Part shown: positions 6,860 through 8,917 of the stretch, one piece after another
Position numbering within the stretch: position 1 is the first letter of the stretch
How the letters are laid out: each line of letters opens with the position of its first letter
Source: DASPJR01 sp035628505
GTDB lineage: Bacteria > Planctomycetota > SZUA-567 > H5-PLA8
Reading direction: 5' to 3'
Assembly: GCA_035628505.1 (NCBI GenBank)
Contig: DASPJR010000015.1
Coordinates: forward strand, 1 to 8,917
DNA length: 8,917 nt
Position numbers and translations under genes: made by a program
The notes under the pieces: generated by a model
Told to the model about the DNA's origin: nothing
Seen by the model: the letters and a program-made list of their open reading frames with translations, nothing else
Database searches by the model: none

Positions 6860-7105
6860 TCAGCCTCCACCGAAGGGCGGCAGCAGATCGACGGTGTCGT
6901 CTTCTGCCAGCAGGTGCGCCGAGCCGACAATCTCTTCACCGATGGCGACATGAAGCGAAGGCGCCAGCCGCTGAAAAGCCGCGTGCCGCGCAACGAAAGC
7001 GTTCAGCAGATCCGCCACGCGCGGCGTTCCCGCGATTTCGAACTTCTCGCTGTCTGTGGCGAGTTTTTCCCGCAGAAGCGCGTGGTAGCGAACGAGAATA
7101 CGCAT
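6860..7105 (-). CDS. moaD: Molybdopterin synthase sulfur carrier (small) subunit MoaD
   Basis: MoaD is a ubiquitin-fold sulfur carrier. Its C-terminal glycine is adenylated by MoeB-type enzymes, converted to a thiocarboxylate and then used by MoaE. The protein is 81 residues, the same length as E. coli MoaD. It starts MRILVRYHALLREKL, typical of the first strand and helix, and ends DDTVDLLPPFGGG with the essential C-terminal Gly-Gly. ATG 7105 is the only start that keeps the first beta strand. I see no good Shine-Dalgarno before it (ACATTCCTCTC), which is odd for the first gene of the pair. Translation may be weak, or may depend on the upstream peroxiredoxin cistron or a nearby hairpin. The stop is TGA, 6 bases before moaE. 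Confidence 0.95.
   Translation of the reverse strand: MRILVRYHALLREKLATDSEKFEIAGTPRVADLLNAFVARHAAFQRLAPSLHVAIGEEIVGSAHLLAEDDTVDLLPPFGGG
6864..6868 (-). promoter_or_regulatory. moaE Shine-Dalgarno inside moaD glycine codons
   Basis: On the minus strand the end of moaD reads TTC GGT GGA GGC TGA, encoding Phe-Gly-Gly-Gly-stop. The GGAGG within these codons is the only purine-rich ribosome site before moaE and lies 10 bases from its ATG. The catalytic Gly-Gly tail and the initiation of the partner subunit therefore share the same bases. Confidence 0.65.
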
Positions 7106-7128
7106 GAGAGGAATGTGGGTTCAGTTCC

Positions 7129-7153
7129 AGGCTGAGCGGCGGGCGCCCAGCCT
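7129..7153 (-). other. Hairpin between the peroxiredoxin gene and moaD
   Basis: On the minus strand AGGCTGGGCG pairs with CGCTCAGCCT around a 5-base loop, giving 10 pairs with one G-U wobble. The T run (TTTT) lies before the hairpin and not after it in the direction of transcription, so it is not a standard intrinsic terminator. It could be a processing or stability element that separates peroxiredoxin and moaD messages, or a poor terminator. It begins 19 bases after the peroxiredoxin stop. Confidence 0.45.
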
Positions 7154-7172
7154 AAAACCGAACGCGATGAAC

Positions 7173-7631
7173 TTAACCCAGCTTGGCCAGGGCGTCCTGA
7201 ACCGCTTTCATGTCGCGGGGATCGCCCGTTTTTTCCTGGATCTGTACAAAGGAAACTTTCCCATTTTTGTCCACAATCACCGTTGCCCGCTGGCTGATGG
7301 CAGGATTGCCAGGGTGCTCTAGGCCGAACTTTTTGGTTGTTTCCAACATCATATCGGCGAGCAGATCGTGGCCGATCTTGCGCTCAGCCTTGAATGCCTT
7401 GTGGCTCCAGACGCTGTCGCGGCTGATGCCGACAACGACGCGGTTGGCGCCATAGAGGCTCTTATCGTTGCTGATGGCGCAGTTTTCCTTCTCGCAGGTG
7501 GGGCTCCAGTCCAGCGGGTACCAGAGCAGCACCACGTTCTTGCCTTTCTGCGCTGAAAGAGTCCAATCCGCGTTGTCCTGCGTCTTCAACGTGAAGTCCG
7601 GTGCTGTGTCGCCGACTTTGATAACTGCCAT
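7173..7631 (-). CDS. AhpC/TSA-family peroxiredoxin (AhpE/PrxQ-like)
   Basis: This is a thiol peroxidase of 152 residues that would reduce hydrogen peroxide or organic hydroperoxides in the cytoplasm. The thioredoxin-fold start is VGDTAPDFTLKTQD, followed by the active-site motif YPLDWSPTC, which fits the PxxxSxxC signature with Pro39, Ser43 and peroxidatic Cys46. A second cysteine, Cys51, lies five residues on (CEKENC). This CxxxxC spacing is that of PrxQ/BCP enzymes that form an intramolecular disulfide. The segment GISRDSVWSHKAFKAE is more like AhpE-type proteins, so the subfamily is uncertain. Arg115 in ISQRATVIVDKNGKV is a good candidate for the conserved active-site arginine. The ATG has GGAGG 7 bases upstream. 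No reductant gene is adjacent. moaD follows 67 bases later on the same strand, so read-through is possible. Confidence 0.94.
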   Translation of the reverse strand: MAVIKVGDTAPDFTLKTQDNADWTLSAQKGKNVVLLWYPLDWSPTCEKENCAISNDKSLYGANRVVVGISRDSVWSHKAFKAERKIGHDLLADMMLETTKKFGLEHPGNPAISQRATVIVDKNGKVSFVQIQEKTGDPRDMKAVQDALAKLG

Positions 7632-7720
7632 GAGAGCGCCTCCATGAAGCTGAATGAATAACTCAAAAATGCCGGCACTTGCCTGAGGGGCAAATCCTTC
7701 GGGCCGGAAACAGGCGGGAA

Positions 7721-7750
7721 AGTCTAGCGCACGGTCAAGGGGGCGGTCAA
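7721..7750 (-). promoter_or_regulatory. Candidate promoter of the peroxiredoxin gene
   Basis: On the minus strand TTGACC (7750-7745) is separated by 18 bases from TAGACT (7726-7721), a 5/6 and a 4/6 match to the -35 and -10 consensus. It lies about 90 bases upstream of the start codon. The -35 overlaps the last codons of the zinc-ribbon gene. The 8-mer CGGTCAAG occurs twice 12 bases apart (7732-7739 and 7744-7751). Downstream, the leader holds GC-rich inverted repeats (GCCGG at 7703-7707 with CCGGC at 7672-7676, and TTGCC/GGCAA between them) followed by ATTTTTG. These could form a weak terminator for the zinc-ribbon gene or a leader structure. Confidence 0.3.
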
Positions 7751-7962
7751 GCGGTTGTCTTTAATCCGCCGGCCATGCCTGGGCTTGATGCATCGGGCGT
7801 CTTGCGGGATTGCAGCAGCATTGCGTAGGGAATACGCCCGCTGTCGCGCGGCGGGCTCTCGCGCCGCTGCTTTCCGCGGGTGCAATCGAGGCACTTGTTA
7901 AGCTTCTGAAGATCTTCGTCAATGAGCAGAACGCCGCACGTATCGCAATAATGGATATGCAT
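7747..7962 (-). CDS. Small zinc-ribbon protein
   Basis: This 71-residue protein has two CxxC pairs, Cys6/Cys9 (YCDTC) and Cys24/Cys27 (KCLDC), separated by 14 residues. That is the layout of a single zinc ribbon that binds one zinc ion. The rest, from RGKQRRESPPRDSGR onward, is basic, Pro/Ser-rich and probably disordered. The ATG at 7962 has AAGGA about 4 bases upstream, which supports translation. I see no signal peptide or catalytic residues. I do not recognise the family; small zinc ribbons of this type often bind nucleic acid or mediate protein contacts, but no function can be assigned here. It is followed by the peroxiredoxin gene on the same strand, with a candidate promoter between them, so it is probably a separate unit. 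Confidence 0.78.
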   Translation of the reverse strand: MHIHYCDTCGVLLIDEDLQKLNKCLDCTRGKQRRESPPRDSGRIPYAMLLQSRKTPDASSPGMAGGLKTTA

Positions 7963-8131
7963 GAATTCCTTTCTTGCGGTTGCCTGAAGCGCTCAATGCC
8001 CTACCAAAGTTCGGGCCAACTATGTATCGCCCGGATGTGTGCGGTAAATGAAACACATTTCCAGCAAACAGAGGTTTAGTCTTCATAAAAATGCTACGCG
8101 ACGGGTTTGATGGAGCCGTGCGGGAAGCTAC
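7963..8131. other. Intergenic region upstream of the zinc-ribbon gene
   Basis: No gene is supported here. Compared with the surrounding coding DNA it is richer in A and T, as expected for a promoter region. On the minus strand TTTACC and CATAGT, 18 bases apart, form a possible weak promoter around 8007-8036 for the zinc-ribbon gene. The match is poor and the call is tentative. No repeats or RNA gene signatures are evident. Confidence 0.3.
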
Positions 8132-8165
8132 AAGAAAGCCGCCGCGCTGTGCTGGCGCGGCGGCT
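8132..8165 (-). terminator. Intrinsic terminator of the NIPSNAP gene
   Basis: AGCCGCCGCGC (8137-8147) and GCGCGGCGGCT (8155-8165) form a perfect 11-pair GC-rich stem with a 7-base loop. Read on the minus strand it is followed by TTCTTG, a short U-rich tract. It lies 48 bases beyond the stop of the NIPSNAP gene. Confidence 0.75.
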
Positions 8166-8213
8166 CAAGACTTTGCAGGTTTTTGCGAGCTTCGTTACAC
8201 GCTTACGCGCGTC

Positions 8214-8624
8214 TTACTTGATCGGCGAATAGTCGGTCGGCTTCATGAAAACCGATTCAATTTTGTCCACGAGCTTGCCGTTCACTTCCGAATTGGCTTT
8301 GGCCTTTTTCCAGTCTTCGTCGGCGATGAAATTCTTCCAGGACGATTCACGCGCTTCTTTGCTCGGGTAAGCCAGGATGTAAACGAGCACTTCCGGCTTG
8401 TCGGCGGGCGTCCAGTAGCCGATCAGCGTCATGCCGTGCTTCACAAACAGCTTGTTGGTGTGGTCGCGAAAGCGTGCATGCAGCGCTTCCATCTTGCCTG
8501 GCGCCGCGTAGTACGTGCGCATCTCGAAGCAGCGCTCGCCGCCGGTCTTTTCTTCGGCTCGAGCCGGAATTGCGAACAGAACGGCTGAAAAAAGCAGCGC
8601 AACGAACAAGCCTGTGTGCGACAT
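8214..8624 (-). CDS. Secreted NIPSNAP-family protein
   Basis: This is a predicted exported protein of 136 residues with a NIPSNAP domain, a dimeric alpha/beta-barrel (ferredoxin-like) fold of unclear molecular function. I chose ATG 8624 because it gives a clean signal peptide (MSHTGLF, then a Leu/Phe/Ala core, then AIPARA before EEK) and has AGGA and GGAG upstream; a TTG at 8645 is a poorer alternative. The mature part shows the typical family pattern: FEMRTYYAAPGKMEALHARF (33-52), HTNKLFVKHGMTLIGYWTP (55-73), VLVYILAYPSKEAREKSW-like text at 79-96 and DWKKAKA (104-110). Secreted NIPSNAP proteins of this kind are common in Planctomycetota, Verrucomicrobiota and Acidobacteriota. The gene is monocistronic, with its own terminator, and divergent from the gene at the right edge. 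Confidence 0.9.
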   Translation of the reverse strand: MSHTGLFVALLFSAVLFAIPARAEEKTGGERCFEMRTYYAAPGKMEALHARFRDHTNKLFVKHGMTLIGYWTPADKPEVLVYILAYPSKEARESSWKNFIADEDWKKAKANSEVNGKLVDKIESVFMKPTDYSPIK

Positions 8625-8746
8625 GTGTTCCTGTCTCCTATTCAATGAGTGATTGCGGCAGTTTAGCGGTCTCTTGCTTTCTCTGCCAGTCGCTGCACTT
8701 TGAAATCAGGTGGAAACCGTGCCGCGCTGGCGGTTAACATGACCGC

Positions 8747-8917
8747 ATGCTTCTGCCTGACACCAATCTGAAGATCACGCCCGGAAATGTGCCCTCCCGG
8801 CTGGATGATCTCGCCGATGCGCTGATTCATGATCTGAAAAACGGCCTGCATGTCGAAGCACATACCGAGGCTTTGAAAGCCTACGGCGCACTTTTAGCGC
8901 CGCGGCTGTTGCATTAT
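8747..8917 (+). CDS. N-terminal part of an unrecognised protein (partial)
   Basis: An open frame starts at ATG 8747, the first ATG after an in-frame TAA at 8735, and runs off the right edge after 57 codons. The visible part begins MLLPDTNLKITPGNVPSRLD and continues with a predicted helix rich in Leu, Asp and His (LADALIHDLKNGLH), then more helix. There is no signal peptide and no motif I recognise. The Shine-Dalgarno is weak (TGGCGG is too far upstream), so the start is uncertain. An overlapping minus-strand frame is shorter and less convincing. The gene diverges from the NIPSNAP gene, with 122 bases between the two starts that probably carry both promoters. Confidence 0.55.
   Translation, partial: MLLPDTNLKITPGNVPSRLDDLADALIHDLKNGLHVEAHTEALKAYGALLAPRLLHY

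Noticed and set aside
7810..8079. 89-codon plus-strand open frame opposite the zinc-ribbon gene
   Set aside because: The minus-strand frame has paired CxxC motifs and a good ribosome site; the plus-strand frame has neither.
8091..8588. 165-codon plus-strand open frame opposite the NIPSNAP gene
   Set aside because: It runs through the terminator hairpin and antisense to a recognisable secreted NIPSNAP protein; it is a shadow frame.
1..8917. Mobile element, CRISPR array, tRNA or rRNA
   Set aside because: No transposase or integrase motif, terminal inverted repeats, regularly spaced direct repeats or tRNA-like cloverleaf was seen on either strand.

Overview
The window reads as GC-rich, densely packed bacterial chromosome. 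Three or four genes encode Sec-type signal peptides, and there are housekeeping enzymes but no mobile elements, tRNAs, rRNAs or CRISPR arrays. The mix of a secreted propeller/PKD/thrombospondin-type-3 protein, a secreted NIPSNAP protein, molybdopterin synthase and an M16 protease suggests a Gram-negative environmental bacterium. The style fits the Planctomycetota/PVC group or a similar lineage, but this is an inference from protein style and not a firm assignment.

Left part, plus strand (1-2561): the 3' end of an unrecognised gene is followed after 37 bases by two tandem paralogues (190-1314 and 1365-2492). Each has a signal peptide, a helical TPR-like half, a variable charged linker and a beta-rich C-terminal half resembling a concanavalin-like (LamG/DUF1080-type) fold. 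They are about 60% identical by eye. A strong intrinsic terminator at 2533-2561 closes the unit.

Centre, plus strand (2626-5051): one large secreted protein of 780 residues has seven PD40/TolB-like repeats (a likely seven-bladed propeller), a PKD-like domain, a Gly/Pro linker, calcium-binding thrombospondin type 3 repeats and a basic C-terminal domain I do not recognise. Its Shine-Dalgarno lies in a perfect 7-bp inverted repeat that could mask it. A hairpin at 5021-5051 ends this gene and probably also the converging gene.

Right part, minus strand (5080-7631): in transcription order this holds a peroxiredoxin, moaD, moaE and an M16B zinc protease. moaD, moaE and the protease are separated by only 6 and 13 bases and look like one operon; MoaD and MoaE together form molybdopterin synthase. 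The peroxiredoxin lies 67 bases upstream on the same strand and may belong to the unit.

Far right (7747-8917): a 71-residue zinc-ribbon protein and a secreted NIPSNAP-family protein, both on the minus strand, then the divergent start of an unrecognised plus-strand gene cut by the window edge. I see no clearly new defence or mobile system. The best novelty candidates are the tandem secreted paralogues and the multidomain propeller protein with its unknown C-terminal domain.
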